This document shows positions 17,737-26,125 of a DNA stretch of 40,539 bases, piece after piece (position 1 is the stretch's first letter; every line of letters begins with the position of its first letter). This stretch comes from Candidatus Kaiserbacteria bacterium. Its GTDB lineage: Bacteria > Patescibacteriota > Minisyncoccia > Phycocordibacterales > Phycocordibacteraceae. The position numbers and the translations under genes were made by a program. A model generated the notes under the pieces. That model had not been told where the DNA came from. It was given only the letters and a program-made list of their open reading frames with translations, and searched no databases. The DNA lies in assembly GCA_016194455.1 (NCBI GenBank), contig JACQBN010000023.1, positions 1 through 40,539 of the forward strand. The letters run 5' to 3'.

Positions 17737-19473
17737 ATGGGCAACGTGCGGCGCAAACGCGAAGGCGGATATATCGCGCTGATGGCGACGATCGTCATCG
17801 GTCTTGTGCTGCTGGTGATGACTGCCGAGGAGGGCTTCGCCGGCATGCACGCCCGCTTCAATGTGCTCGGCACCGAGCGCAAGGAGCAGGCGACGACGCT
17901 CGCCGAGGGGTGCCTGAATCAGGGCATGGCGAAGCTCTTGGTCGATCCCTCTGCCGCGAGCCGTATCGACGCAGTCAATGGCTACGACTCGGGTGATCAA
18001 TCCCGCACCTATTCTTATCAGATCGGGGCCTTGAACAACGCTCTCAACGATGCATCCACTGCATTCAGCACCAGCACCGTGCTCTTCTATCCGACAGGAA
18101 CCGTGCGCGACGAGACGGGCGCCTCCACCAACGCGAATCTGCAAGCCATCGTAGATTTTTCTGGCGTCAACCTGAACTTCTCTAGTGACAAGGGCGTTTT
18201 GGTTGTGCAAGCTGTCGTGGGCGGCAACAATGACGCGAAGGATCAGCCAGAAGACTTCCAGATCCAAGTCGCGGGGCAAGGTCCCGTACCGCTCGTACAA
18301 GGCATCGGAGTCGCCAGCTCGACTGACGACACGGGGGTCGCGACCTCTACCTTCCGCGGCTCGGCCTACGGCGTCGCGGTCTATCTTCCCCCCAACACCG
18401 ATTACCATGTGTACGGGGTGCCGAAGAACGGCTATTTGCCGCACTTTGTGTACGCCAATGGCCAGGACAACTGCACCACCGCGCGCTTCACCGGCGCCGA
18501 CATCGGCAATTACACGATAGGCCATGGCATCAAGGTATGCACGATTCGTTTTGAAGGCCCCCACCAAACGACGCTGACGCTCGCGGCAAACGTCATAAAT
18601 CAATACAAAGGCAAAGCCGCGCCGGCTGATTTTACCTACCTTATTGATGGCGCTGCGGCCGGTCTTGCGCGGACCGTGAAGGTCGCTGACGGCCCGCACA
18701 CCATCTCAATCGGGCTCGCGAACGCGCCAAACGGCAAGTATTCACGGCCGATAGTGCAAAAAACGGGCTTGCCGGCCGTATGGCGCTGCTTTTCAGGCGG
18801 GACCACGACACTCGTGACGATGGTGGGCGCGGGTGACGTCTACAACACTCAAGCGACCGTCAACGCACAAAGCGGAACGGACACCGTCTGCACCCTCACG
18901 CTTGCCGACCCGCAGGTCAGTGCGGCGTGCGCCGACACGGCGGTCATGCTTGCGCAGAATGTCAGCAATGGCGGCGGCAACAACGATATCCCCAACCAAA
19001 AAACAGCCGCAAATCAATTACTGGGACTCTTTAACGACAACGGAAAGAAGAGCGGCATTTTCCCGCGCGTTGCGATCGGCAGTTACGGCGACCCGACGGG
19101 CATCACGACCGCCGGACAGGCGACGAGCACCTACGGCACGCAAGCAACGGAGACGTTTACTTTTGGAACTCCAACGCCCGGTACTCCCGTCTCGGTGACG
19201 GTTTTCGCTATAGCGGAAGGAAACGGGGCAGGACTTCAATTGGTGGAAGAGGACGGAAGCGCAATGCAAGTGGGCAATGCGCAGACGCTTACAGACACAT
19301 ACGCCGCGTATTCATACGAATTCAAAACAAAACCCGATAGTTCGACGTGGAGCGCGAGCGACCTCACCGGTGGGCTCTTTGGGAATTGGCAACGCTACAA
19401 ATTCGGCGTCCGTTCAACGAGCTCGGGCGCTCCGCGGGTGACGCAAGTCTACGTGCAGGTGAACTACCAATAG
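17737..19473 (+). CDS. PilX/GspK-like minor pilin with a large ectodomain
   Basis: Pseudopilin of 578 aa, far above the usual 150-300. The leader MGNVRRKREGG precedes YIALMATIVIGLVLLVM; position +5 is Met, not Glu, matching GspK-type tip subunits and the block 1 equivalent. After TLAEGCLNQGMAKLL the protein carries a roughly 500-residue extracellular part. This includes PEGA-like stretches (PPNTDYHVYGVPKNGY; GLARTVKVADGPHTISIG) and several Cys. It sits 1 nt before the giant adhesin gene, so it probably forms the seat for that adhesin at the tip. Confidence 0.8.
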   Translation: MGNVRRKREGGYIALMATIVIGLVLLVMTAEEGFAGMHARFNVLGTERKEQATTLAEGCLNQGMAKLLVDPSAASRIDAVNGYDSGDQSRTYSYQIGALNNALNDASTAFSTSTVLFYPTGTVRDETGASTNANLQAIVDFSGVNLNFSSDKGVLVVQAVVGGNNDAKDQPEDFQIQVAGQGPVPLVQGIGVASSTDDTGVATSTFRGSAYGVAVYLPPNTDYHVYGVPKNGYLPHFVYANGQDNCTTARFTGADIGNYTIGHGIKVCTIRFEGPHQTTLTLAANVINQYKGKAAPADFTYLIDGAAAGLARTVKVADGPHTISIGLANAPNGKYSRPIVQKTGLPAVWRCFSGGTTTLVTMVGAGDVYNTQATVNAQSGTDTVCTLTLADPQVSAACADTAVMLAQNVSNGGGNNDIPNQKTAANQLLGLFNDNGKKSGIFPRVAIGSYGDPTGITTAGQATSTYGTQATETFTFGTPTPGTPVSVTVFAIAEGNGAGLQLVEEDGSAMQVGNAQTLTDTYAAYSYEFKTKPDSSTWSASDLTGGLFGNWQRYKFGVRSTSSGAPRVTQVYVQVNYQ

Positions 19474-19474
19474 T

Positions 19475-22400
19475 ATGAAATTCCCTCGCACCATCATTGT
19501 TTACTCCGCCATCGCATTTGCACTAGCCTTCTTTGCAGGAGCGCCAAGCGCGTTTGCTAAATCCACTCAAGCCATCCTCACCGTTACCGGCTTGCCCCCC
19601 AGCGCTGTATACCAACAGTTAGGAATTACCGCCGGTACCTCAGGCGGCAGTGGCACCGGTGCAGTCTCTTACAACGCCGGTAACTCGACCGCTTGCTCAA
19701 TTAACTCTTCAACCGGCGCGGTGACCATCACCAGTGGTACCGGTACGTGTTCTATCACTGCAACCAAAGCAGCTGATACGAATTACAATTCTGCGACGAG
19801 CGCTGCGGTTTCAATTACAATCGGCAAAGCAAATCAAGCCACCCTCACCGTTAGCGGCCTACCATCCAGCGCCGTGTACCAGCAGTCGGGGGTCATCGCC
19901 GGCACTTCAGGCGGCAGCGGCACTGGCTCGGTCACCTACAGCGCTAACAGTTCAACCGCCTGTTCGGTGGGATCTTCGAGCGGTACGGTCACCATCACGA
20001 GCGGTAGTGGCACCTGTTCTATCACGGCGACCAAGGCGTCCGACACCAACTACAATTCTGCGACGAGCGTTGCGGTTTCAATTACGGTCAGCTATATAGA
20101 TCTCACAGCCGGAACCATCACCACTTCACCAACGTCCGTAGCCGTCGGTTCCTCGGTTACTCTCACCGCACCTGTCACGAATTCCGGAACGGCATCGACA
20201 GGAGGAAGCTTCACTGACCTCTTTGAGATAAACCAGAACCAAAATCCCGCCGATTTTGCAAGCATCTACGCAACACAGCCATATACTTCGGCAACGCTCG
20301 CTGCGAACGGCGACACCAACACCGCGAGCGCGTCGTACACCTTTGCTTCCAATGGCACCTGGTATGTACGAGCATGCGCTGATATGGGAACGAGCGGCAC
20401 CGGGAGTATCAATGAATGGAACTCAGGCGGCACAGGCGAGCTGAACAACTGCGGCGGATGGACTACATTCACCGTCAACAACCCCGTCCCAACTACGACT
20501 TCAATTTCACCCACCTCAAAAACGGCGGGCAGTTCCGGGTTCACGCTCACGGTCAATGGAACCAATTTTAACTCGTCTTCCGTCGTCAACTTTGCAGGAT
20601 CTCCGAGAGCAACGACGTACGTGAGCGCGACCCAACTCACCGCGAGCATCTCGTCATCCGACATCGCTACAGCTGATACGTTCAATGTTACGGTTACCAA
20701 TCCGAGTCCGGGAGGGGGAACGTCCGGTTCACAGACGTTCACCGTTAACAACCCGGCCCCGACCACGAGCTCAATTTCGCCAACTTCGAAGGTGGCGGGC
20801 AGTTCCGGGTTCACACTCACGGTCAATGGCACCAACTTCAACTCATCTTCCGTCGTCAACTTTACAGGTTCTGCCAGAACAACAACGTACGTGAGCGCGA
20901 CGCAGCTCACTGCCGCCATTTCAAGCTCTGATGCAACGACAGCAGGTACCTTTGCCATCACCGTCACCAACCCGACTCCCGGGGGAGGAACGTCCCTGTC
21001 GCAGACATTCACCGTGACAGCACCCGACCTCATCATCACCGGCACCATTACCCCCACGGGCGCGACGGCCGGAACGAGCGTCACGTTGACCGCGACAATC
21101 ACCAATCAAGGCAATGTCTCGACCGGTGCAAGCTTCAATACGTTGTTCCAGCAGGCGACCGATGCAAACGGCGCCGGAGCGACCAAACTCGGCACTAGCA
21201 CAGGCTCGACTCTTTCATCGACGGCGGGATCAAATACTGAATCAACAACGCTCCCATACACCTTCACGACCGCCGGCACCACCTACGTCCGCGCTTGTGC
21301 CAACACCACAGACAATGTGACCTTCGGTGTCGCTGAGTCCAACTACGGCAACAACTGCGGTGCGTGGACGCCTATAACGGTGAATCCCGGGGCGCTCGAT
21401 CATTTCGGTATCGGCGCCATTAGCGTCCAAGTCGCGGGTACGCCATTCAGTATCACGATCACTGCGCAGGACGCGAACAATAATACCGTTACGAGCTCCG
21501 CGAGCACGGTTGCTCTCACGTCGAATGCCGGCACAGTTTCTCCGGCGACCACGGGTACATTCACTTCCGGAAAATGGACCGGAACGGTAAGTCTGACGCA
21601 AGCGAACAATGCCGCGATCATCACTGCTACCAACGGCAAAATTGGTACATCGAATGCGTTTATAATAAGCGCAAGTCCCGTTTCCACCGTTACCATCTCG
21701 CCCGCGACGCTTTCTGTCGCACTTGGCTCATCTGCACAATTCACCGCGACAGCGAAAGACCAATACGGCAATACGCGTACGGGGGACTCCTTCTCTTGGT
21801 CTGTGAGTTCCGGTGGCGGCTCTGTGAGTTCCTCAGGGCTCTACGCACCCGACGGCCAGGTCGGTACGTTCACCGTGACGGCGACTGACGGAGCGATTTC
21901 CGGCACAGCAACCGTCACCGTCACCGCGCCGGATCTGACTGCGAGCGGGGTAACTCCTACTACCGTCGCCGCTGGCACGGCGCAATTGTATTCAACGACC
22001 GTGTCGAACATCGGCAATGCCTCGACTGGTGCGAACTTCAACACGCTCTTTCAAACAGCTGCAAATGCAAACGGCACTGGTTCCGCAGACATCGGCAGTG
22101 TCTCTTCGACCGCACTTGCCGGAGGCGCGACGAAGACAGTATCATTTTCGTACACGACTACGAAAGCTGGCACATTCTATATTCGCGCCTGCGCCGATAA
22201 AAGTTCAGCGAGCGACACCGGCCTCATCACCGAGAGCAATGAGAACAACAATTGCGGTGTGTGGACCACGATAACGGTGAGTGCCGGAGCCCTCGACCAT
22301 TTCGGGATCGGAGCAATTGGGACTCAATATGTGAATATACCGTTTCCGATTTCGGTTACTGCACAAGATGCATACAACAACACGATTTTGAATTATGCGG

Positions 22401-23530
22401 GCACGCTCAACTATACGACAAGCGTATGCAACAAGTGTATCTCGCCGACCTCATCGGGATCGTTTACCAACGGTGTGCGTACCGAGACCGTCACCATTTC
22501 TCAAGCAAGTGCCGGCGCCACCATCACTGCGACCGAAAGCGGCGGCGGCAACAACCATCCGGCCAGCACATCAAATAACTTTCCGGTCTTGGCTGTGCTT
22601 TTCCCAACGGGGACAGGCAACTATCAGCAGTGGGTGACGAATACCGACGGTGCGGTGAATGCCGTCGCGGGCAATGATGGCGACACTACCTATGTGTATC
22701 CTCAAAGTCTGTACTCGGTCATCGATCAGTTGAGCCTATCGGGAACAAACGGCAAGGATGTGAGTGGTGCGATTGCCGCCTCGCAGACAGAATTCCAGCG
22801 GATATGGCAAGTTGATAAGTCCATTCTGGCCGGCGCATCGCCGAAACAGCGCACTCTCGTGCTCGTCACGCCGCGCGGTAACCTCTCCGGTAATTCGAAC
22901 TCGCAGGCAATTGTTGACGCGGCGACCTGCGTGAAAACGCTCGACCCCGGCGCATGCTCGCGCGCTGGCATAACGCTCGACTCATCAAATGCGACGACTA
23001 CTATATACGTCATGTCTTGGGGTGCTACCGGCGGACAGAGTTTCAACGATTCGCTTTCGAGCGGACCAGGATATTCTTTTTACGCTCCGAATTCCGACGA
23101 TGTCATTTCGGTATTCAATCAAATCGGACAGGCAATATGCCCCGCGACCGTGGCTTCGGATTCGGGGGCGGCGGGAGGGCCGACCGGCGCCTCACTCCAA
23201 GTTTTCACCCACGTCGTCAACAACGATGGCGGGAAATTGAGCGCGTCCAATTTCCCCTTTACCGTGAATAGCGGAGCACCCACTCCGGGAGCGGAGCCGC
23301 CCACCGGAGTGACTCTCGCCTGGAGCGATCTAACAGCGCCGTATGCGGTTGCGCAATCGCAGGTTGCCGGATACGGCGCGCCGGACATCGGCCCGGGCTG
23401 CACTTCAAGCGACGCGGGTATGCTTATCCTGGGCGAGACGCGCATGTGCGTTCTCACCAACGACGATACCGCCGTGGCGCCAACTATCACGGTAGGCAAC
23501 GGTACTTGGCAGGAAGTCCCCACGTATTAA
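19475..23530 (+). CDS. Giant multidomain surface adhesin linked to the pilus operon
   Basis: Secreted protein of 1351 aa with signal peptide MKFPRTIIVYSAIAFALAFFAGAPSAFA. In order: two MBG-like repeats (about 30-205), CARDB-like domain (NSGTASTGGSF), two nearly identical 90-aa IPT/TIG repeats (about 337-515), CARDB-like, two Big-like domains (HFGIGAISVQVAGTPFSI; TVTISPATLSVALGSSAQFTA), CARDB-like, another Big-like domain, then a region resembling the back half of a vWA domain (about 1090-1223). The tail ends MLILGETRMCVLTNDD. There is no LPXTG or C-terminal transmembrane helix, so retention may depend on the minor pilins encoded immediately upstream. A host-attachment role is inferred. Confidence 0.85.
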   Translation: MKFPRTIIVYSAIAFALAFFAGAPSAFAKSTQAILTVTGLPPSAVYQQLGITAGTSGGSGTGAVSYNAGNSTACSINSSTGAVTITSGTGTCSITATKAADTNYNSATSAAVSITIGKANQATLTVSGLPSSAVYQQSGVIAGTSGGSGTGSVTYSANSSTACSVGSSSGTVTITSGSGTCSITATKASDTNYNSATSVAVSITVSYIDLTAGTITTSPTSVAVGSSVTLTAPVTNSGTASTGGSFTDLFEINQNQNPADFASIYATQPYTSATLAANGDTNTASASYTFASNGTWYVRACADMGTSGTGSINEWNSGGTGELNNCGGWTTFTVNNPVPTTTSISPTSKTAGSSGFTLTVNGTNFNSSSVVNFAGSPRATTYVSATQLTASISSSDIATADTFNVTVTNPSPGGGTSGSQTFTVNNPAPTTSSISPTSKVAGSSGFTLTVNGTNFNSSSVVNFTGSARTTTYVSATQLTAAISSSDATTAGTFAITVTNPTPGGGTSLSQTFTVTAPDLIITGTITPTGATAGTSVTLTATITNQGNVSTGASFNTLFQQATDANGAGATKLGTSTGSTLSSTAGSNTESTTLPYTFTTAGTTYVRACANTTDNVTFGVAESNYGNNCGAWTPITVNPGALDHFGIGAISVQVAGTPFSITITAQDANNNTVTSSASTVALTSNAGTVSPATTGTFTSGKWTGTVSLTQANNAAIITATNGKIGTSNAFIISASPVSTVTISPATLSVALGSSAQFTATAKDQYGNTRTGDSFSWSVSSGGGSVSSSGLYAPDGQVGTFTVTATDGAISGTATVTVTAPDLTASGVTPTTVAAGTAQLYSTTVSNIGNASTGANFNTLFQTAANANGTGSADIGSVSSTALAGGATKTVSFSYTTTKAGTFYIRACADKSSASDTGLITESNENNNCGVWTTITVSAGALDHFGIGAIGTQYVNIPFPISVTAQDAYNNTILNYAGTLNYTTSVCNKCISPTSSGSFTNGVRTETVTISQASAGATITATESGGGNNHPASTSNNFPVLAVLFPTGTGNYQQWVTNTDGAVNAVAGNDGDTTYVYPQSLYSVIDQLSLSGTNGKDVSGAIAASQTEFQRIWQVDKSILAGASPKQRTLVLVTPRGNLSGNSNSQAIVDAATCVKTLDPGACSRAGITLDSSNATTTIYVMSWGATGGQSFNDSLSSGPGYSFYAPNSDDVISVFNQIGQAICPATVASDSGAAGGPTGASLQVFTHVVNNDGGKLSASNFPFTVNSGAPTPGAEPPTGVTLAWSDLTAPYAVAQSQVAGYGAPDIGPGCTSSDAGMLILGETRMCVLTNDDTAVAPTITVGNGTWQEVPTY
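19560..20094 (+). repeat. Two MBG-like tandem repeats within the adhesin
   Basis: Two copies of a unit of about 88 aa (GLPPSAVYQQ / GLPSSAVYQQ ... GTCSITATKA.DTNYNSATS). Each has one Cys pair position (ACS...GTCS). The copies are close enough to permit recombination. Confidence 0.75.
20482..21017 (+). repeat. Two IPT/TIG tandem repeats within the adhesin
   Basis: Two 90-aa units sharing SGFTLTVNGTNFNSSSVVNF and TYVSATQLTA, about 270 nt each. These immunoglobulin-like domains are typical of surface adhesins. Confidence 0.8.
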
Positions 23531-23548
23531 CCCCGGGCGTGGAGGAAA

Positions 23549-23583
23549 GCACAAGCGCCCCGCCGAGGGCGGGGCGCTTGTGC
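23549..23583. terminator. Perfect 16-bp hairpin between convergent genes
   Basis: GCACAAGCGCCCCGCC and its exact complement around a GAG loop. It follows the adhesin stop on the plus strand. On the minus strand it follows the small peptide gene and is then followed by TTTCC. It probably serves both. Confidence 0.75.
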
Positions 23584-23602
23584 TGCGAAAACGAATGTCG
23601 CT

Positions 23603-23788
23603 TTAGCAGTGAATCCAAGCATACCAAACGGCTGAGTTGCCGTTGGAGCTCAGACCGTTCCCGTATGCGGCGCTCTGCTGATTTATTCCGTCGCAACCGC
23701 TTCCCTGGTGCGACGCAAACGCCGCCGCCGGCGCCATGAGGATCGCGACCGTTGCGGCTGCAACCGCGTAGGTAACCAATTTATGCAT
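23603..23788 (-). CDS. Small secreted peptide with two cysteines, function unknown
   Basis: Protein of 61 aa: signal peptide MHKLVTYAVAAATVAILMAPAAAFA, then a mature peptide of about 36 residues starting SHQGSGCDG and ending AWIHC. The two Cys could form one disulfide. It is not a shadow: no gene lies on the other strand here, and a strong hairpin follows its stop. It lies convergent to the adhesin and divergent from the next surface protein. I do not recognise the family. A secreted bioactive or structural peptide is possible, but the function is unknown. Confidence 0.6.
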   Translation of the reverse strand: MHKLVTYAVAAATVAILMAPAAAFASHQGSGCDGINQQSAAYGNGLSSNGNSAVWYAWIHC

Positions 23789-23867
23789 GCTTCATGAGTT
23801 ACTCGTAAGCGCCCAAATACAAGAATAGCCCGATAGTGTGACCGGCCTGTCAGGGGCGTGTCTATCC

Positions 23868-23876
23868 TGTGGATAA
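23868..23876 (-). promoter_or_regulatory. Isolated perfect DnaA-box-like 9-mer
   Basis: TGTGGATAA, the complement of the consensus TTATCCACA, lies in the divergent intergenic region upstream of the 23914 gene. I see only this one copy, with no clustering and no dnaA or dnaN gene, so an origin is not supported. It could be a regulatory DnaA site or chance. Confidence 0.3.
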
Positions 23877-23901
23877 CTTTTGTTGTGTACTGATGAAGCG
23901 G

Positions 23902-23907
23902 TAAAAT
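23902..23907 (+). promoter_or_regulatory. -10 element TAAAAT for the 23914 gene (leaderless type)
   Basis: TAAAAT ends 6 nt before ATG 23914, with no SD. Confidence 0.55.
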
Positions 23908-23913
23908 GAGCAT

Positions 23914-25395
23914 ATGAAAAAATACATTGTAGGTATCGGTATCGCTGTTGCAGCACTCGGCCTCGGGGCTACCGTGGCCTTCGCTACGGTTAATCCTGTT
24001 ACCGCAGCGACCGGGGGCGAGGCCATATCTATCGATACGACATCCGCGTCTGGCGGCAGTAATACCTTTACCACCCCCATTACCGGCCCAGTTATTACGG
24101 AAGCTTCCGTGGGCGATATTGGGGCCGGTACTTATGTGTTGACTCTTCCCGCCGGCTGGGTGTTTGATACCGGCGCGACGGTAACAATCGGCCTGAATGG
24201 GGGAACCGATATCGATGCCAGCTCTACTGCGACTGTTGGCAGCAATACGCTCACCTTCGGGGTGCTGACACCCTCTAGTGGGGCCTCGGCCGTGCTTACC
24301 TTCAACGGTATTGCGGTGAAGCCGACGGGGACCGCCACCAGCACCGGTAATATGCTCATCTCTTCCGATGATGGCGGTAGCATCGTGGGAGTAGATGGCA
24401 GCACCAACTTCGGCACGTTCGGCACCGTGCCGGGCGCGCTTACAAGCATCACCGTCTCTCCCGACGGAAACACCATTACTGCAGACCAAACGCAGCTATT
24501 CGCCGCCGAAGGCTTTGACCAGTTCGCGAACAGCAGAGGCGACGTGACCGGGGGCACCACCTTTACCGTGAGCTCCGGCAGCATGTTCGGGTCCTTCACC
24601 GGCGCAACCTTCCAGCCGGCTTCGACGAGCCCATCAATCACGGTGCACGGAGCGCATGCCGACACGGCCGGCGATGACGCGGCAATCACGGTAACGCCCG
24701 GCGTGGCGACAACGGTTGCCATTACCACGCAGCCGGCAAACACGAACGGCACGGTAGACAATCCGCTCCAGCAACAGCCGATAATTCATGTGACCGACCA
24801 ATTCAACAATGACGTTGCCGATGGCACCGCGGTTACCGCCTCGGTGGTGAGCGGCACGGGCCCCGCGCTCCGCAATACCGCAACGACGACCTTGGGCGCG
24901 GGCGTCGCGACCTTTACCACTCTCGGCACGACCTTGGGCGCGGGCGTCGCGACCTTTACCACTCTCGGCTACAACAAAGCCGCGGAACCCTTTACGCTCA
25001 AGTTTTCCTCAAACAGCAATGATAGCGACACCTCAGATACGGTGTCAGCCCTTATTTACGGAGTGCCGCACCATCTGGCATACGACGTCCAGCCGTCAAA
25101 CGTGAGGGTGAACACAGCCATCACACCCGCGGTCAAGGTGAGCATCCGCGACCAGTACGACAATACGCGGACAGGGCAGAACGGCACCGGAGTCTCCGTC
25201 TACGCCGTTACGCCGCAAGGGAAAAAGATCTCAGTTTCAGGCGGCGGAAGCACTACAATCTCCGGCGTCGCCACCTTCTCGTCGATCATGCTTAATCAGC
25301 CCGGCGGCTACGTGCTTGGCGCACACACGTTTGGACTCTCTGACATTCTGTCCGTACCGTTCAACGTTGCTCCCGCAACGAAGGGTAAGAAATAA
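23914..25395 (+). CDS. Secreted surface protein with Big/invasin-like domains
   Basis: Exported protein of 493 aa. The signal peptide is MKKYIVGIGIAVAALGLGATVAFA. An N-terminal beta domain (TYVLTLPAGWVFDTGATVTIG) resembles the stalk-like domains of S-layer or cohesin-bearing proteins. Big_1/Big_2-like modules follow: SITVSPDGNTITADQTQLFAAEGFDQFAN, VAITTQPANTNG...IIHVTDQFNND and HLAYDVQPSNVRV...VSIRDQYDNT. It ends in a basic tail ATKGKK without an anchor. It contains an exact 42-nt tandem duplication. It could be an S-layer-like or adhesive protein. Confidence 0.75.
   Translation: MKKYIVGIGIAVAALGLGATVAFATVNPVTAATGGEAISIDTTSASGGSNTFTTPITGPVITEASVGDIGAGTYVLTLPAGWVFDTGATVTIGLNGGTDIDASSTATVGSNTLTFGVLTPSSGASAVLTFNGIAVKPTGTATSTGNMLISSDDGGSIVGVDGSTNFGTFGTVPGALTSITVSPDGNTITADQTQLFAAEGFDQFANSRGDVTGGTTFTVSSGSMFGSFTGATFQPASTSPSITVHGAHADTAGDDAAITVTPGVATTVAITTQPANTNGTVDNPLQQQPIIHVTDQFNNDVADGTAVTASVVSGTGPALRNTATTTLGAGVATFTTLGTTLGAGVATFTTLGYNKAAEPFTLKFSSNSNDSDTSDTVSALIYGVPHHLAYDVQPSNVRVNTAITPAVKVSIRDQYDNTRTGQNGTGVSVYAVTPQGKKISVSGGGSTTISGVATFSSIMLNQPGGYVLGAHTFGLSDILSVPFNVAPATKGKK
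24886..24969 (+). repeat. Exact 42-bp tandem duplication inside the surface protein gene
   Basis: Two identical 42-nt units (24886-24927 and 24928-24969), in frame, each encoding TTLGAGVATFTTLG. Perfect identity including silent positions implies a very recent duplication or an assembly artefact. Confidence 0.9.
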
Positions 25396-25405
25396 AGATA
25401 TACAC

Positions 25406-25412
25406 AAGGAGG
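25406..25412 (+). promoter_or_regulatory. Perfect Shine-Dalgarno AAGGAGG before TTG 25423
   Basis: AAGGAGG lies 10 nt before TTG 25423, 10 nt after the upstream stop. It supports the long pilin reading frame with a TTG start. The alternative is ATG 25462, preceded by TACGAT ending 10 nt upstream and by a GCCTC/GAGGC hairpin. Confidence 0.5.
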
Positions 25413-25422
25413 CACTTACCTC

Positions 25423-26016
25423 TTGCACAATATCCTGTTTGCCTCTACGATAGAGGCCATTATGACTCTCTGGCCTCCTGGGGGTGTATTATCCAGCCTT
25501 CGGCGCTCTATACGCGGCCGCGCCTGCCAGGAAGCAGGCTTCACGCTGATTGAAATCCTCATCGTGATCGGCATTATCGCGGTCTTGGCGGGTATCGTCA
25601 TCGTCGCGATCAACCCCGCGAAGCAGTTCGCCCAGGCACGCAACACCCAGCGTCAGGCGAACGTCAACACGATATTGAACGCCATCGGCCAGCGTCTCTC
25701 GGACAATAAGGGGACGTTCGAAGGAACATTTGCCGTGGGGAGTCCTTCAGTATCCTATACATGTGGGCCAATACCTTCCGCGACGACAACCATCACTACG
25801 ACGATGGCCGCAGATACAACCTCGCCGACAGGTAGTATGGGATGCCTGGTCCCGACATATATAGCCACGATGCCGTTTGACCCTGCCGCAAGTTCAACGA
25901 GTAACACAGCCTATTCCGTTTTAGCAGATTCCACCGGCAGAATAACCGTTTGTTCGGGAATGGCCGCGACCGAAACATCGATCCCGGGGGCCGCAGCAAT
26001 TTGCGTCAAGCGCTAA
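25423..26016 (+). CDS. Type IV pilin with a long leader
   Basis: Pilin with the site QEAG^FTLIEILIVIGIIAVLAG (Glu+5) followed by AINPAKQFAQARNTQRQANVNTILNAI, the typical pilin helix. The beta domain has four Cys and ends AAAICVKR. From TTG 25423 the leader is about 38 residues, unusually long. From ATG 25462 it is 25 residues and the protein is 184 aa. The start is unresolved: a perfect SD supports the TTG, while ATG is the commoner codon. It follows the surface protein gene closely, and a different N-terminal helix shows it is not a copy of the block 1 pilins. Confidence 0.85.
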   Translation: MHNILFASTIEAIMTLWPPGGVLSSLRRSIRGRACQEAGFTLIEILIVIGIIAVLAGIVIVAINPAKQFAQARNTQRQANVNTILNAIGQRLSDNKGTFEGTFAVGSPSVSYTCGPIPSATTTITTTMAADTTSPTGSMGCLVPTYIATMPFDPAASSTSNTAYSVLADSTGRITVCSGMAATETSIPGAAAICVKR

Positions 26017-26105
26017 GCTACTACCCGCCGCTTGATTTCTTCTATAATCCGACTACAAAATTCTCAAGTAGCGCACGTTTCATTCCCTAAAAACGGAGTT
26101 TATGC

Positions 26106-26111
26106 TATAGT
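26106..26111 (+). promoter_or_regulatory. -10 element TATAGT for the PaaK-like gene
   Basis: TATAGT lies 14 nt before ATG 26126, giving a short leader of about 7 nt. The intergenic region 26017-26125 also has a TATAAT at 26043-26048 and a weak GCTACT/AGTAGC inverted repeat. Confidence 0.5.
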
Positions 26112-26125
26112 GCAGCGACGTTTTC

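Noticed and set aside
17704-18699. 331-aa minus-strand ORF opposite the K-like minor pilin
   Set aside because: Antisense shadow of the pilin, with composition typical of reverse-frame GC-rich ORFs.
19560-21017. CRISPR-like or satellite repeats
   Set aside because: These are 88-90-residue coding domain repeats (MBG-like, IPT) with in-frame divergence, not short repeats with spacers. I saw no CRISPR array in the window.
20266-21105. 279-aa minus-strand ORF opposite the adhesin
   Set aside because: Val-rich antisense translation of Thr/Ser-rich repeats. It mirrors the IPT repeats and has no promoter or start signal.
23868-23876. Perfect DnaA box as evidence for a replication origin
   Set aside because: Only one box was seen, with no dnaA/dnaN genes, no AT-rich unwinding region and no box cluster.
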